Shown here: positions 11,640 to 21,973 of the stretch, piece by piece
Numbering within the stretch: position 1 is the first letter of the stretch
Layout: the number at the start of each line of letters is the position of its first letter
DNA from: Armigeres subalbatus
Taxonomy: Eukaryota > Arthropoda > Insecta > Diptera > Culicidae
Direction: 5' to 3'
NCBI RefSeq assembly: GCF_024139115.2
Contig: NW_026942913.1
Location: 962,732-1,026,731 of the forward strand
DNA length: 64,000 bases
Notes under the pieces: generated by a model
What the model saw: the letters and a program-made list of their open reading frames with translations, nothing else
What the model was told of the DNA's origin: nothing
Databases searched by the model: none
Translations under genes and position numbers: made by a program

Positions 11640-11960
11640 GACAGGAAGTGTAGAACGTGGACATCCGACCGGTAATCGGAGCGAATAGTCCGCAGGCCGT
11701 ATCTGACAAAGGTAAACAATTTATAGAGTTTGCATCCGCCAGCGAAGTGGCAGTCCGAAGCACCTTACCTCCAGCAAGACTATCGACCAGATCACAGGGA
11801 GGTAACCTAACCAGGTAACGGAAGACCAAATCGACCACTATTTCAGTTAAGCATGATTGCTCTTCAAGCTCTTGACGATATACACCACGACTCGAAGTCA
11901 AATGCCGCGGCCAAACATTGGGCGGCTACAAGACTAACCCAAGACTGCGCTGCAACTGGG
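11640..11960 (+). pseudogene. RTE-type endonuclease fragment, decayed
   Basis: Across shifting frames it encodes fragments matching the end of an RTE APE-type endonuclease: KVNNLIEFASASEVAVRST, then an S-P-N-Q-V-T segment followed by EDQIDHYFS (family form WRSPD..TENQIDH), then a degraded SDH-like end. Several frameshifts and stops are present. Identification rests on motif order; the long minus-strand frame here is a shadow. Confidence 0.55.
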
Positions 11961-12238
11961 TGTGACACAAAAAACATATTTCTAGTTGTCATTGTTCATT
12001 TTCTAATCATTACGAGGTATATAGAATAAAAAACACAATTTTTAAGAAAACTTGGATTGCAGCGTTCTCGTAAAAGCGAAAATATGCGCAATCAAATCAC
12101 TCATTATAAAGTTTTACTAGTGTTTATAATTCATTTTTCCATTTACTGATGAGTGAATAGGTATAACGCTTCAATATTTTACGATTCTCTTATCTAGGGT
12201 ATATACTTTCATATGATTAACAATTTCATAACGATTAA

Positions 12239-12512
12239 TGGCCATCCTTTTCCCCATAGTGTGTTGGTCGACTAAAAAACAACAAAGCCTTTGTGTTGAC
12301 CAACTGCCAGGATAGATAACGAACAATGATAAAAGAGAGGCAAAAACTGTTCCGAATCATAACAAGCCATGATAATAAATTTTTCAAACTTTTATTCAAG
12401 TGCGAAAAAACAGAATTGGTTAGGCAGCCTCCACATAAAAATGGTGATTCTCGCTTTGTTTTCGCTCCTTTCGTGTTGGTTACTGCATAGCTGTGTAAAA
12501 CAAATTGAAATG
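12239..12512 (-). repeat. Repeat family A, part 1 (interrupted copy)
   Basis: This segment matches, in reverse complement, 58215-58440 (shared blocks include CAACACGAAAGGAGCGAAAA and TCATAACAAGCCATGATAA in matching order). The other half of the unit resumes at 14523. The copy at 58040-58440 shows the uninterrupted order. Confidence 0.75.
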
Positions 12513-12544
12513 GTATAATCAAAGTTAATTGCCTATTTCTGGGG

Positions 12545-12935
12545 ATTAAACCACCCGACTTGGACGTTAATTTACAATGTTATGAAAACTCATATGTGAA
12601 TATGTACGTTATGTGGAAGATATTGATTTGAAAAATGTATTGGAGGTAACCACTTTCTGTTCGATGGGACTCGAACTCATGACCCTACCGTACGCTAGGC
12701 TGATGCTTTAACCAACTAAGCTACGAAGGATCTCCGTCGGCCTTCGCAACCTAGCGGCTACTGAACGAGCTCGAGATTCCCAAATTGGACGCATAGTCAA
12801 ATCACTCGTAATCCAGGGAAAGGGAAAGTGGTTAGCTCCAATACATTTTCCAAATCAATATCTTCCACATAACGTACATATTCACATATGAGTTTTCATA
12901 ACATTGTAAATTAACGTCCAAGTCGGGTGGCTTCA
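12545..12935. mobile_element. tRNA-cored inverted-repeat element, copy 1
   Basis: Terminal arms of about 95 bp are inverted copies: CACCCGACTTGGACGTTAAT at the left and its complement near 12930, continuing through TATGTACGTTATGTGGAAGA. Between the arms lies an antisense tRNA-like block (12657-12730) and a CTCGAGATTCCCAAATTGGA segment. Other copies are at 13790-14520 and, split, at 32600-33395. Confidence 0.8.
12657..12730 (-). pseudogene. tRNA-like sequence inside inverted-repeat element
   Basis: Read on the minus strand this 74-base block has a D-arm GCTTAGTTGGTTAAAGC, an anticodon-loop-like CTAGCGT and a T-arm core GAGTTCGAGTC. The acceptor stem is only partly paired (TCCTTCG with CGAACAG). 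It is a degraded copy of the block at 13897-13970 and not a functional tRNA gene. Confidence 0.6.
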
Positions 12936-13219
12936 TCTCCAGAAATCTTTTATCTTTTTATCTTTTATTGAGCGGGAAAAGCCAGCGGGAGGGGAGTTAA
13001 GAATGCATTTCACTCCTTCTCCCGTAGGCATAGAAAGAGAAATAGGAAACTTTGATTGGAAAACTTTGATTGAACTGAACCTGAGTTGCGTGCTCTTGCC
13101 TACGCAATGCGGTCGGGTCTGAGCTTGACGACCGACTGGCAAATAGCTTACACACCCTCACTTGATTAGATTAGTACAGTTGCTGATGAAGAATGTGTGT
13201 AGCCGCCAGACATTCTAAA

Positions 13220-13758
13220 TAGGGGAAGGGGGGGCAAAATGCCCTAGCTAAGCAAACACTGATTTATTGTCTTATTTGTAACGCTATTCATGGGTATGTT
13301 TACATTATGCAACAGTTAAACAAGATAGCTAGTTGCTGCCATTCAAAAATTGACAAAAATCTCAATCATATTGATAATATTCACATTTCAAAAAAGTGGT
13401 GATATTGTGTTGCCGGAAAACTCATGAGGCAAAACGCCTTTTAGTTGGCAACTACTAGGGAACAAAGTACCATGCGTCGGCGAATCAGCATTCTGGTATG
13501 GATAGTGCGTGGAGACGCAAGTACATTGTAGGTTAGCGCCACTAGGGCGTTCTGCCTCGCCAAAATGTTAGATGTTTCTTCAAAATGTGGAAATTTTCAG
13601 TTTTTCCGACCTTCCCATACACTATTTTGAAACTTTTTTCGCCTAACCTACATAATTTTAGATCTAGTTTTGTTACGGCCATCTTAATGACGGTAAATAT
13701 GACGGAAACCACAAAAGGCGTTTTGCATCGGGGGGGCGTTTTGGGGCCTCTTCCCCTA
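13220..13758. mobile_element. TIR element, GGGGCAAAATGCC word
   Basis: It starts TAGGGGAAGGGGGGGCAAAA and ends with the inverted GGGGCCTCTTCCCCTA. GGCAAAACGCC, GGCGTTTTG and related words recur inside in both orientations. The flanking TA suggests a TA target. Mirror frames at 13542-13773 are not genes. Confidence 0.7.
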
Positions 13759-13896
13759 CTCACGCTCCTCTAATGTGAACGTGTATTATACACATGTGGA
13801 AGTGTTGACTTGAGAAATGGATTGCGAGTGATTTGCGTCCAATTTGGGAATCTCGAGCTCGTTCAGTAGCCGCTAGGTTGCGAAGGCCGACGGAGG

Positions 13897-13970
13897 TCCT
13901 TCGTAGCTTAGTTGGTTAAAACACCAGTCTAGCGTACTGTAGGGTCATGGGTTCGAGTCCCATCGAAGGG
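13897..13970 (+). pseudogene. tRNA-like sequence with near-complete cloverleaf
   Basis: The acceptor arms TCCTTCG/CGAAGGG pair over seven positions with one wobble. The D-arm is GCTTAGTTGGTTAAAAC (one mismatch). The anticodon stem-loop CCAGT-CTAGCGT-ACTGT has four of five pairs, and the T-arm ATGGG-TTCGAGT-CCCAT is perfect. The loop would give AGC as anticodon. Its position between element arms, and the related copies at 12657 and about 33290-33365, argue for a mobile tRNA-derived core rather than a working gene. Confidence 0.55.
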
Positions 13971-13986
13971 AAAGTGGTTACCTCCA

Positions 13987-14431
13987 ATCTTCTTCTTCTT
14001 ATTGGCATTACATCCCCACACTGGGACAGAGCCGCCTCGCAGCTAAGTGTTCATTAAGCACTTCCACAGTTATTAACTGCGAGGTTTCTAAGCCAGTTTA
14101 GGGGTCGTACACTTTTTACGTAAGCAATTTTTCTGGGTTTTTCGACCCCCCTCCCCCCATGTAAGATTTTTTTCATACAAATGATTTTTTATTTATATGG
14201 AGCGTAAGATATTGACCAACCCCCCCTGCCCCCATGAGTGCTTACGTAATATGTGTACGGCCCCTTACCATTTTTGCATTCGTATATCATGAGGCTAACA
14301 CGATGATACTTTTATGCCCAGGGAAGTCGAAACAATTCGAAAATTGCCTAGACCGGCACCGGGAATCGAACCCAGCCACCCTCAGCATGGTCTTGCTTTG
14401 TAGCCGCGCGTCTTACCGAACGGCTAAGGAG
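13987..14431 (-). mobile_element. Feilai-type tRNA-derived SINE
   Basis: Sense is on the minus strand. The tRNA-like head at 14348-14431 carries box B (GGGTTCGATTCCCGG). It is followed by a body ending in CACTGGGACAGAGCC (antisense) and a 3' (GAA)n-type tail, seen as CTTCTTCTTCTT at 13989. The 11-bp duplication GGTTACCTCCA flanks it at 13976-13986 and 14432-14442. The head and body match the Feilai SINE family described from Aedes aegypti, as I recall it. The body is itself interrupted by a MITE at 14101-14264. Confidence 0.85.
14101..14264. mobile_element. 164-bp MITE in Feilai, TTA target duplication
   Basis: The ends are GGGGTCGTACAC and GTGTACGGCCCC, with inner TTACGTAAGC/GCTTACGTAA. TTA at 14098-14100 is duplicated at 14265-14267. 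Removing the insert restores the SINE body. A 3-bp TTA/TAA target suggests a PIF/Harbinger-like or 'm3bp'-type MITE; the class is inference. Confidence 0.85.
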
Positions 14432-14522
14432 GGTTACCTCCATCCAATACATTTTCCAAATCAATATCTTCCACATAACGTACATATTCACATATGAGTT
14501 TTTATAACATTGTAAATTAAAG

Positions 14523-14715
14523 TTGAAATGCATCATCAGAGCCAGTGCTCCCCGCATTTGGAGCTTTTTAAAAGAAATTTATCTTGGGGTATAGCCTCCC
14601 GAATTAGTTCGCTATCATGACAGCTTGCGAAAAAGTCTCGCGGTATGCTACATATCGTATATGTATACAGAGATGATAAGTGAGAGACTCTTTCTCTTTA
14701 GGATTCAATCCCTGG
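14523..14715 (-). repeat. Repeat family A, part 2 (interrupted copy)
   Basis: This continues family A in the same orientation as 12239-12512 and matches 58045-58235 in reverse complement (CATCATCAGAGCCAGTGCTC; TCATGACAGCTTGCGAAAAA). The octamer TTGAAATG occurs at both break points (12505-12512 and 14523-14530), as expected for a target-site duplication around the 2-kb interrupting block. Confidence 0.7.
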
Positions 14716-14737
14716 CCAGGAGTGAACACCAAGATTT

Positions 14738-15400
14738 GGTAGGAGGAGGTTTTGCTGCAGGAGTGGATGAGAGGTGTCGTGTGTCTGCTGAACACCGCCT
14801 ACAAGATACTCTCGCAAATTTAATGCCGTAGACTAGCACTAATTTCAAGAGCGTTCGTGGGAAGTATCAGGCGGTATTCACGACTAAACGTTCTAACACG
14901 GACCAGGTGTTCGTTGTACGCCAGATATTGCACACATGCCGCGGATACAACGTTCCTACACATCTTCTGTTCATTAACTTCAAAGCCTCATATGATAACA
15001 TCGATCGAGTTCAGCTGGCAGTTGATGCACGAACATGAGCTTTTGGATATATTGATACGGTTGGTCAAAGCGACGATGGATCGGGTGATGTGCTTAGTTT
15101 GTGTTTCAGGGTCCCTTTGTATTGCGCATAGGGTTACGGCAAGGCGGTGGTCTTTCCGTGCCTGCTATGTAACATCGCTTTGGAGAGGGTAAAACGAAGT
15201 AATAGAAGAAGTTAATGTTATGGCACTTAACTTTGAGAAGACGGACCAAACTAAAGAGGGAAGATAAGGAGATCGGAGTTGTCAACAATACGTCGAATAC
15301 GAAGTACATGATAGGAAGAGGTTCAAGAGAGGACAACATTAGCCAACCACTCCCAGTTTGTACTAGTGGCAGTGAATCGAAATTTGACCAGTGCGAACGC
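14738..15400 (+). pseudogene. Decayed RTE-type reverse transcriptase
   Basis: Nucleotide order follows the RTE copies at 29827-31629 and 60662-62156 from the LPQEWMEGVV region, through the ATMDRVM region, to the TKYMIGRGSREDN region. There are many frameshifts, stops and small deletions. The catalytic block around F-A-D-D is lost. It is the oldest-looking of this family's copies in the window. Confidence 0.75.
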
Positions 15401-15439
15401 CTCCGATAAGCCTTCGTTTTTGTTCAACTATATAGCATC

Positions 15440-15535
15440 CACAACGTGCACTTCTTACACGAAGGGAGACCCGATGACGAGAAAGAAGTGTTCTATGCAC
15501 AGCTGGAGCAGACATACGATGGATGTGCATTGCTG
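15440..15535 (+). pseudogene. RTE endonuclease fragment
   Basis: A short frame reads EGRPDDEKEVFYAQLEQTYD, matching the RTE endonuclease region just before the GDxNAQ motif. It lies immediately 3' of an RT fragment, the reverse of normal order, so the two pieces were rearranged or derive from two insertions. Confidence 0.65.
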
Positions 15536-15799
15536 GAAGTCATAATTTTCTCTACATATGAAAAAATCTCCAAAAAATATGAAATCTGTTTCCCAAAGAC
15601 ACTATATATCTGCAACTAATAGTTTAGGCGCAAATATTGTTGTCTCGCTGGATTCGACTCTGGGACCATTGTGCATTGTGTGACTGATAAGCGGTCGAAA
15701 TTTACAACTCAGAAACAAAAGAAACAAGATTGCGCTTGCTAGTGCAGCTAGCAAATTTTTTGCTCGCAAAACTGAAAAGGTTTTCAGGTTGCAGTGTTG

Positions 15800-16030
15800 C
15801 ATAGCATAGCATAGCATAATTACGGTGCACTTCGTAGATTGGACACTAGTGACACTCATGTTTTTCTTTTCTATTGAAATCCTTATTCAGATTGCTATCA
15901 GGAATCAAGGTGGGTTTGGTCCTTGATTCCAAATTCCAATCTGGGATAAAAATCACAAAAGCATGAGGATTACTACTCCTGACCGCGCCCATCTTCACCG
16001 TAACTTGGGAGGGAAAGGAAGTGTTGATGT
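15800..16030. repeat. Dispersed repeat shared with 59719-59880
   Basis: In reverse complement this matches 59719-59880. Shared blocks include the GCATAGCATA run, CTTCGTAGATTGGACACTAG and GGACCA/CACCTTGATT segments. No coding capacity; the element type is not recognised. Confidence 0.6.
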
Positions 16031-16476
16031 AGTAGGGGAAGGTGGTCGGTTGTCGGCACCCCATCGTAACTTTTGACACAAAACAGGTATGGTCATTTTA
16101 ACATTTGCCATACGTGTGCTATGTAAGCACGATTTTGTTGTGCTCATTTTCGAAGCACAGAGAAAACATTTTTTTTTGGCAAGTGAAAACCCAAGTTTTT
16201 TTTGCTCATTTGTCAAGTGTTCAAAACGATCGAAATGGTGAGCGCATTACGTATTTGTAAAGCAAATTTACTCTATTTTGTGATTCAATATTGAATGCCA
16301 CCGTAGCGGTCGCAATTTAACTATTGTTTTCACTTTTCAAAAGGGTTACTTATTTCGGTTGTCAGCACCCAGGTGATTATCGGGGGAAATCATCAGTTTA
16401 TTGCCTAATTTTAGGCTATAAGCCAAGTTGTTAGCAAAACTTACAATTTTTAAATCTTGATAAAATGTGTATAATG

Positions 16477-16677
16477 TAGGGGAACGGTTCGGCACTTCAT
16501 CTCATAGCTCCCATCAAAATACAAAGCAAAGGTATTTGATTTGTTTATTTTTGTGATTGTTTTAGCAGTGAGCACGCATGTTAGCAAAAAGAAGCGACAA
16601 GTTTGGTGCTGTATTTCTCTGTTTTGCGATGAGATGAATATATGTACAGTGAGATGGGAAACGGAACAATTCCCCTA
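16477..16677. mobile_element. 201-bp MITE, TAGGGGAACGG ends
   Basis: It starts TAGGGGAACGGTTCGGC and ends with a shorter inverted ACGGAACAATTCCCCTA. TA flanks both sides. It belongs to the same broad GGGG-ended group as 11495, 13220, 20289, 28452 and 36536. Confidence 0.6.
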
Positions 16678-17369
16678 CTTGAATGTGATGAATTTTATTG
16701 CTATTGATTCTAATAGGTCATTTATCTAAATCTGATATTGGCGGCGTGAGTGCCGAATTAGTGTCAAACGACATGTCATGACATTCCGTGACATTTTTTT
16801 TAAATTTCGCTCTCATGGGTTAGACTTTGTATTTAGAATAATGATCTGTTCGACAAAGTTTTAGGATCTTTTGAGCATTAAATAGTAAAAACTTGTCATA
16901 ACTTCTGAAAAAAGTTTTTAACAAATTAGTAATTGCAATCCCACGACATTTTTTTGACATTTCCCGTCACTGCTCGCGACACTCTCAAAGAAATTTTTCC
17001 AAAACGTAAACAATGCTTAAGGTGGGGATGATGCATAACGCACTACTGAAGAAAGCCCATTATAAAACTTAGAATAGGCAATTACTTGATTGGTATTTTG
17101 CATAAACAGTTAGAATTCTACATACTATCTGATTTTGATGTCTACGTTGAAGTTTCATGATTGATACGTGCGTTTGATTCCACTCTTCCCTATATCGATC
17201 AGCTGTTGTGAATCTTCTCAACACTATCACGTGTTTCTACTTCCCGAGTTGAAAGAATACTTTTTCGGTATCATATTACAGATCAAAATACTATATCTAT
17301 ATCAAATATCAATATCATATATCAATAATCAAATATCAAATATCAATATCAAAATTCTTATCGACATCT

Positions 17370-17430
17370 TCTTGTCATTTTTCACCAAAGGGGTACCTCT
17401 CAAGAAAAAGGTTGCGAACCGCTGCACTAG
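17370..17430. mobile_element. hAT-like terminal sequence
   Basis: In reverse complement it reads AGTGCAGCGGTTCGCAACC, resembling the CAGCGGTTCxCAACC ends of hAT elements. The partner end was not found, so only one terminus is claimed. Confidence 0.4.
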
Positions 17431-17896
17431 AGCATACCACAACGATAGGACGTTTTACCCTAAATCTGATCAATCAATTTATTTTCATGATTCCCAAAGA
17501 CAAAGAAATGTCTCTCTTATTTTCACCCAACGAGAAGCAGCCTTCCTAGCAAGTGGTAAAAATCGTCAGTAAAGAATGTTCATCTCTAATTCAAATCTAC
17601 TTGGTTACAAACCTTCATTATTAAAGTTGCTAAAATGACTGCCAAAAAATCCCCGATGCTCAATCCATACATTCAAGATCTTCCAGTAAACGCAGGCATA
17701 AAATTTACTGGTAATATTTTAGATGTAGGTATATTGATTCGTTCAATATATATTTGGTGCCATTTGTATTCTTCAAGGATATGCAATATGCATATCATGC
17801 TGCTTAAGCATTATTATAGTTACTTGAGCATAGCTAGGATGAAAGATCCTAATTAAATAAATATTGATAATCAAAAAGAGAAACAATAATGCTGAA

Positions 17897-18052
17897 GGGG
17901 CGGTTCATTGATTGCGTTAGGTATTTTTCTATTTTTTTTAACTCGCTTGCATAACCAGTTTTTTGCAAACATATTTTCGTATGAAACGTAAGAGAATAGC
18001 AATTCTTCCTCTTCGCCCAACCGTAACTAATGCGTTATTAGTGAACGGCCCC
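17897..18052. mobile_element. GGGGC-ended MITE
   Basis: GGGGCGGTTCATTGATTGCG at the left is answered by the inverted TGCGTTATTAGTGAACGGCC then CC at the right. Size and ends resemble the TTA-type MITEs, but a clear 3-bp duplication is not visible. Confidence 0.6.
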
Positions 18053-18324
18053 TGGATTGTTTTGTTATATTCAGTAGTCTTCTGAGAAGATTACAGCGAT
18101 CATTCGCTAATTATTTTTTTATATATTAGCGGGTCGATTAGCATTTTCTTATTAAATACTAACACTCTAGAACGTATACTTTTGTATTCTGCACAACACA
18201 TTAGGATTTATAGTTTCCAATTTTTACAACACTGTCATTAAACTTACAATTGACGTTGTGTTAAAGGCTCCATCAAAAGTTGCAAGTAAACCACTCATGC
18301 GAGCAAATGAGATCACTCGCGATT

Positions 18325-18550
18325 GCAGCCTCTTGAAACGCGAATTTCGAGCCCGTGAAAGAGGCCATCCGAGCCTATAAAAGTAGGCTTCGACACCTCT
18401 TGAAAATAGGCCTCCGAGCCTCTAGAAATGCGGCTTTAAAGCCACTTAAAAAGCTTCTGAGTCTCTTGACTGTATGAATCCAAGCTTCTTGAAAGAATGA
18501 TGAAGGGAAGCTTTCGAACCTCTTGAAAGAAGGATTGCGAGCCTCTTTAA
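18325..18550. repeat. Degenerate tandem repeat, GAGCCTCTTGAAAG unit
   Basis: The motif GAGCCTCTTGAAAG (with variants) recurs roughly every 25-35 bases, often followed by an AGGxTTC segment. The 69-codon minus-strand frame there is a by-product. Confidence 0.6.
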
Positions 18551-18552
18551 TA

Positions 18553-18590
18553 AAAAGCGGTATAAATTTGTTCCGTATAGACAATATTTA
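18553..18590. repeat. Fragment of the GCGGTATAAATTTATTCCGG element
   Basis: AAAAAGCGGTATAAATTTGT followed by TCCGTATA repeats one end of the elements at 34727-34923 and 40797-41433. Confidence 0.55.
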
Positions 18591-19107
18591 CATGTACTTA
18601 CATTAAAATATTCCAAAGTTTGCTTTTATCTGCATTTTCAAACACATGCTGAATCGTGTTGAATTGAATAGAAAAGTAAAATTTTGACAGATTAGCTTCA
18701 CCGAATTTCGGTCAGAAATAAGTTTACCGGTCGCTTTGGCAAATTTTGTTGCCGAGTATTTGCAATCAGCGTGAAATACCGATGCTCGTCAGAAACCTGT
18801 CAATTTTCAACGAGATTTCAGTTAAGATAAGCTTTGCCGACCATGTTCGTTATTTTACTTTACCGAAATAAAATTTCGTGTTTAAGTGTGAACCAGACCA
18901 GAGTAGACGTCTCTACATACCCGGCTCTTGCTGCCTGTGTAGAATATGGCGTTATCCCCTTTGAGCATAAAGCGGAATAGGCGGTCTGCTACATAGCGAA
19001 TGGATATATAGAGCACACCATGGGTTACGGGCAAGCTTGCTTCCTTGCTGACCAAGCAAACTTCATTAATCCCGCCTCCTTCTGAATTTTATGGAAATTC
19101 GGACCCG

Positions 19108-19305
19108 GAAGACTCGCTCTTCGTAGTGCTGCCGCCACCTTTGGATCACCTCACACTCATTCGTAAAGAAGGTTCCCGTTTATGTCCTTATATATATATA
19201 TATATATCGGTCTGTAACACGTGACCGTTTTAACTTCTCATAGAAATTTCGTGCGTTATTAGCGCGGTACAGTTGCTCCGTCTTTTCACGGACTCGCCTT
19301 CCTCC
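19108..19305 (-). pseudogene. RTE fragment (linker before RT)
   Basis: The sequence matches the + strand of 31470-31625 closely (TAGTGCTGCCGCCACCTTTG; TTAGCGCGGTACAGTTGCTC). It is therefore a minus-strand copy of the region between endonuclease and RT. A (TA)n expansion (about 19190-19207) interrupts it. No open frame remains. Confidence 0.75.
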
Positions 19306-19734
19306 GAAAAATCGCGATGTGTCTGTTTCGCACCCGTTTACCGTGGAAAATCAAAATGCGGACATAATCAAACTTCGGACACTCCAGTTTGTATAGGAGG
19401 CAAACATTTCCGAAACATTTCATTAGAATGTTTCATCCAGCTGAATCGAAAGGGCTCATAGTTTTAGCTTTATTGAGGATAGTTCCATTCTAGTAATCCA
19501 TGTTAATACAAATAATTGAATGTCAGTCTGAGCTATCTAGTGATAATTATTTGCAATTGATCTTTTCAAAATTGTGTAATTTGATGTCCAAAGTTTGAAA
19601 CGTTGTGTCCGAAATATGAATACAATATAAGCAGCGGAGTTTGAATAAAACAGAAAGCGTACTAACTAACCGTAATACAAAGATAAGCGATATATTTTAT
19701 GGTTGTGATGGTAATTAGGACAATGAGACTTAAG

Positions 19735-19998
19735 GATAATCTTCATGGAATACAAATTTAAAAGTACTCGCGATTTAGAGGACACATCACTCAATACAAA
19801 AGCAAGGCACAATTTTTTTTTAACTTTAATTCCGTGATTTTTTATTTAGTGAGTATAAGTTCATCACGTACAACGCACAACTGTCATTTTATTATTTCAC
19901 GCAAAATGACAGTTATGCGTTGCTTCCGTATTGAGTGGTGTGCCCTCGAAAACGCAAGTACTTTTAAATTTGGATGCCGTGAGGATTGTCCTCAAAAT
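19735..19998. mobile_element. 264-bp palindromic MITE
   Basis: The left arm (TTTAAAAGTACTCGCG, GACACATCACTCAATAC) is the inverted copy of the right arm (GTATTGAGTGGTGTGCCCTC, CGCAAGTACTTTTAAA). The inner halves CAACGCACAACTGTCATTTT/AAAATGACAGTTATGCGTTG also pair. Confidence 0.75.
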
Positions 19999-20724
19999 GT
20001 GTGTTAACAGACTGATTTCATAACAAAGTGCTTAAGTGTCCAAAACTTGAATTTGCACGGTACGTAGTGCTTCGTTCGCCCTCGTGCAGTGTAGCAGCAA
20101 TCTCGCCCATGCAGATTCTTCTGTTCCACCTGGAGATGGACAAAACGGATCACTTTGATGAACGGATCAGATCTGGGTCATTCATTACAATGATCCGGAT
20201 CTTTCATGCGGATCGGATCCTTAGACCAAACGCAAGAAGAATGCAAAATAGTGAAACGTTCGTCATTCAGGCTCACACTTTTGAACCGTAGGGGTAGCGG
20301 GGGTAAAGTGAACAGGTGGGGTAAAGTGGGTAACGGCTTGTTTATCCCCTATTTATGGATTTATCGTATAATTTTCCATGCTACACCATAAATTAAGCAT
20401 TTCATGCTCTCCGAGCTATTTCAAATAATGAAATATCTATTTAGCAGCTAGATTTTAGCAAAATTATGCACGCTTTCGCAAAATGCTTGTTTGATGTAAT
20501 TTAAGCACTGTTGCATTTAAGCCATGAAAACTCGGAGTTAGTAGTTCTAAACCAAAATATCGTTCACATCGTTCATTTTGCTTGTTATGAAGCAGAACTG
20601 GGTGGTGTAAGATAGTTTTTTAACTTTTTTCTTAGTTTAGGTGTTATTTGAAAAACATGTAGCTATGGGGGTAAATTGGTTATGTCGCCTAGGGGTAAAG
20701 TGAGCAATGTTCTGACAGAGAAAT

Positions 20725-21364
20725 TTTTATTTTTAGCATGATGACCGTGCATTTCGTAGTTGCTACTCCGTGATCGACCAGAACAATCGCAATTGCACAG
20801 GGAACCAATAGATGGAAGCATGGGATCTGCACTCCAACCTCAATGTGCACAGTCCGAGAGCTCTAGTATTTTGGAAGGTCGATAACGGCGCTGGCCACGT
20901 CCTCACGGTCATCGGGGATGGGAAGGAATTGATGATGCAGTCACTCGCCCATTGCAAGCCGAGAACACCTCTGCACTCGCCACGAGTTCCTGCGGAATTT
21001 CATTGGAATCTGGGGGTTAGGTTTTTATGGCAGAGGTTCGTCTTGGTTAACGGGTTGCCAATGTGATAGTAATGAAAGGGTGGGTGTAGTATTCTATCTA
21101 ATTGGATGTCGAAACGAACTTTTTCGCTCATTTCGAATTCTAACAGTTATCTGCTAGAACTAATCAAGAAAGAAGGTAGAAGATAGAAAGAAGAAGATAG
21201 AAACGGTATGAAAGCGATTGCTAGAACATGAGAAATATATGAAAAGATACAAAGTAGGAGAATGGAACGGGCCTGGGATTGAACCTACGACCTCCTGCGT
21301 ATGAGGCAGAAGCGGTAGCCATATGACCACCAAGCCCGTTTGAGCAATGTTCTGACAGAGAAAT
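20725..21364 (-). mobile_element. Retroposon with tRNA-like head, in 24-bp direct repeats
   Basis: An exact 24-base sequence starting TGAGCAATGTTCTGACAGAG lies at 20701-20724 and again at 21341-21364. The 616 bases between them begin, on the minus strand, with a tRNA-like head at 21262-21340 (box-A-like TGGTGGTCATATGG, box-B-like GGTTCAATCC). They end, next to 20725, in an A/T-rich AAAATAAAAATT tail. That is the layout of a SINE or retroposed transcript. The 84-codon plus-strand frame inside is not recognised. Confidence 0.6.
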
Positions 21365-21637
21365 GGAGATAAACTAGCTCAAATTTCAACCTTAATCGAT
21401 TCGGTTGATAGTGGGATAATCAATCAGGGGTGAAGAAAAAGGGGATCTGGTCATTTACGCTCCACATATACATTTTCGTACAATTTCTACATTCCTGAGC
21501 GAATATTTCCATACAACGCACCTCGTTCATGGAAACATCCATATCTCAGATGATTGTCATCCGATCTGTGATGTCTATATATCAATCAACTCAATAAAAG
21601 CTCTAGTTTCTGTAAAAGAGTATAACAAGGGCCAACA

Positions 21638-21973
21638 ACGAAGAATGAACCATGAGCTCGCCCAACTCTACGGCGAACCCAGTATCCAGAAGGTAGCTAA
21701 AGCCGGAAGGGTACGATGGGCAGGACATGTTGCAAGAATGCCGGACAGCAACCCTGCAAAGATGGTGTTCGCTTCCGATCCGGCAGGTACGAGACGGCGT
21801 GGAGCGCAGCGAGCGAAATGGGCAGACCAGGTGCAAAACGACTTGGCGAGCGTGGGGCGTATCCGAGGATGGAGAGATGCGGCCTCGAACCGTGCATTGT
21901 GGCGTCAAATTGTTGATTCAGTGTTATCTGTTTAAATGTTAACTAAATAAATTAAATGAAATGAAATGAATGA
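21638..21973 (+). pseudogene. 5'-truncated RTE insertion (C-terminus only)
   Basis: The visible frame starts RRMNHELAQLYGEPS and includes RVRWAGHVARM and GTRRRGAQRAKW. It ends in a stop before a tail of ATGAA-type repeats. This is the extreme C-terminus of an RTE-like ORF2 of a different subfamily from the 30-kb and 61-kb copies. The 11-bp duplication AAGGGCCAACA flanks it at 21627-21637 and 21974-21984. No catalytic domain remains. Confidence 0.85.

Larger units (their letters stand above)
13790..14520. mobile_element. tRNA-cored inverted-repeat element, copy 2 (interrupted)
   Basis: This is the same element as 12545-12935 with the internal block in the opposite orientation. It runs from a decayed left arm, through the tRNA-like core (13897-13970), to the right arm at about 14443-14520. 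A Feilai-type SINE sits inside it at 13987-14431, flanked by duplicated GGTTACCTCCA. Confidence 0.75.

Noticed and set aside
13897..13970. A functional tRNA-Ala gene
   Set aside because: The fold is good, but the block lies between element arms and has related decayed copies in the same context; no terminator run directly follows.
18585..18880. Possible inverted-repeat element with CACCGAAxTTCGG words
   Set aside because: Words recur but no consistent pair of ends could be drawn.
20130..20225. GATCCG-rich repeat, also near 24740-24850
   Set aside because: Similar words occur at both places, but I could not define ends or a repeat unit.
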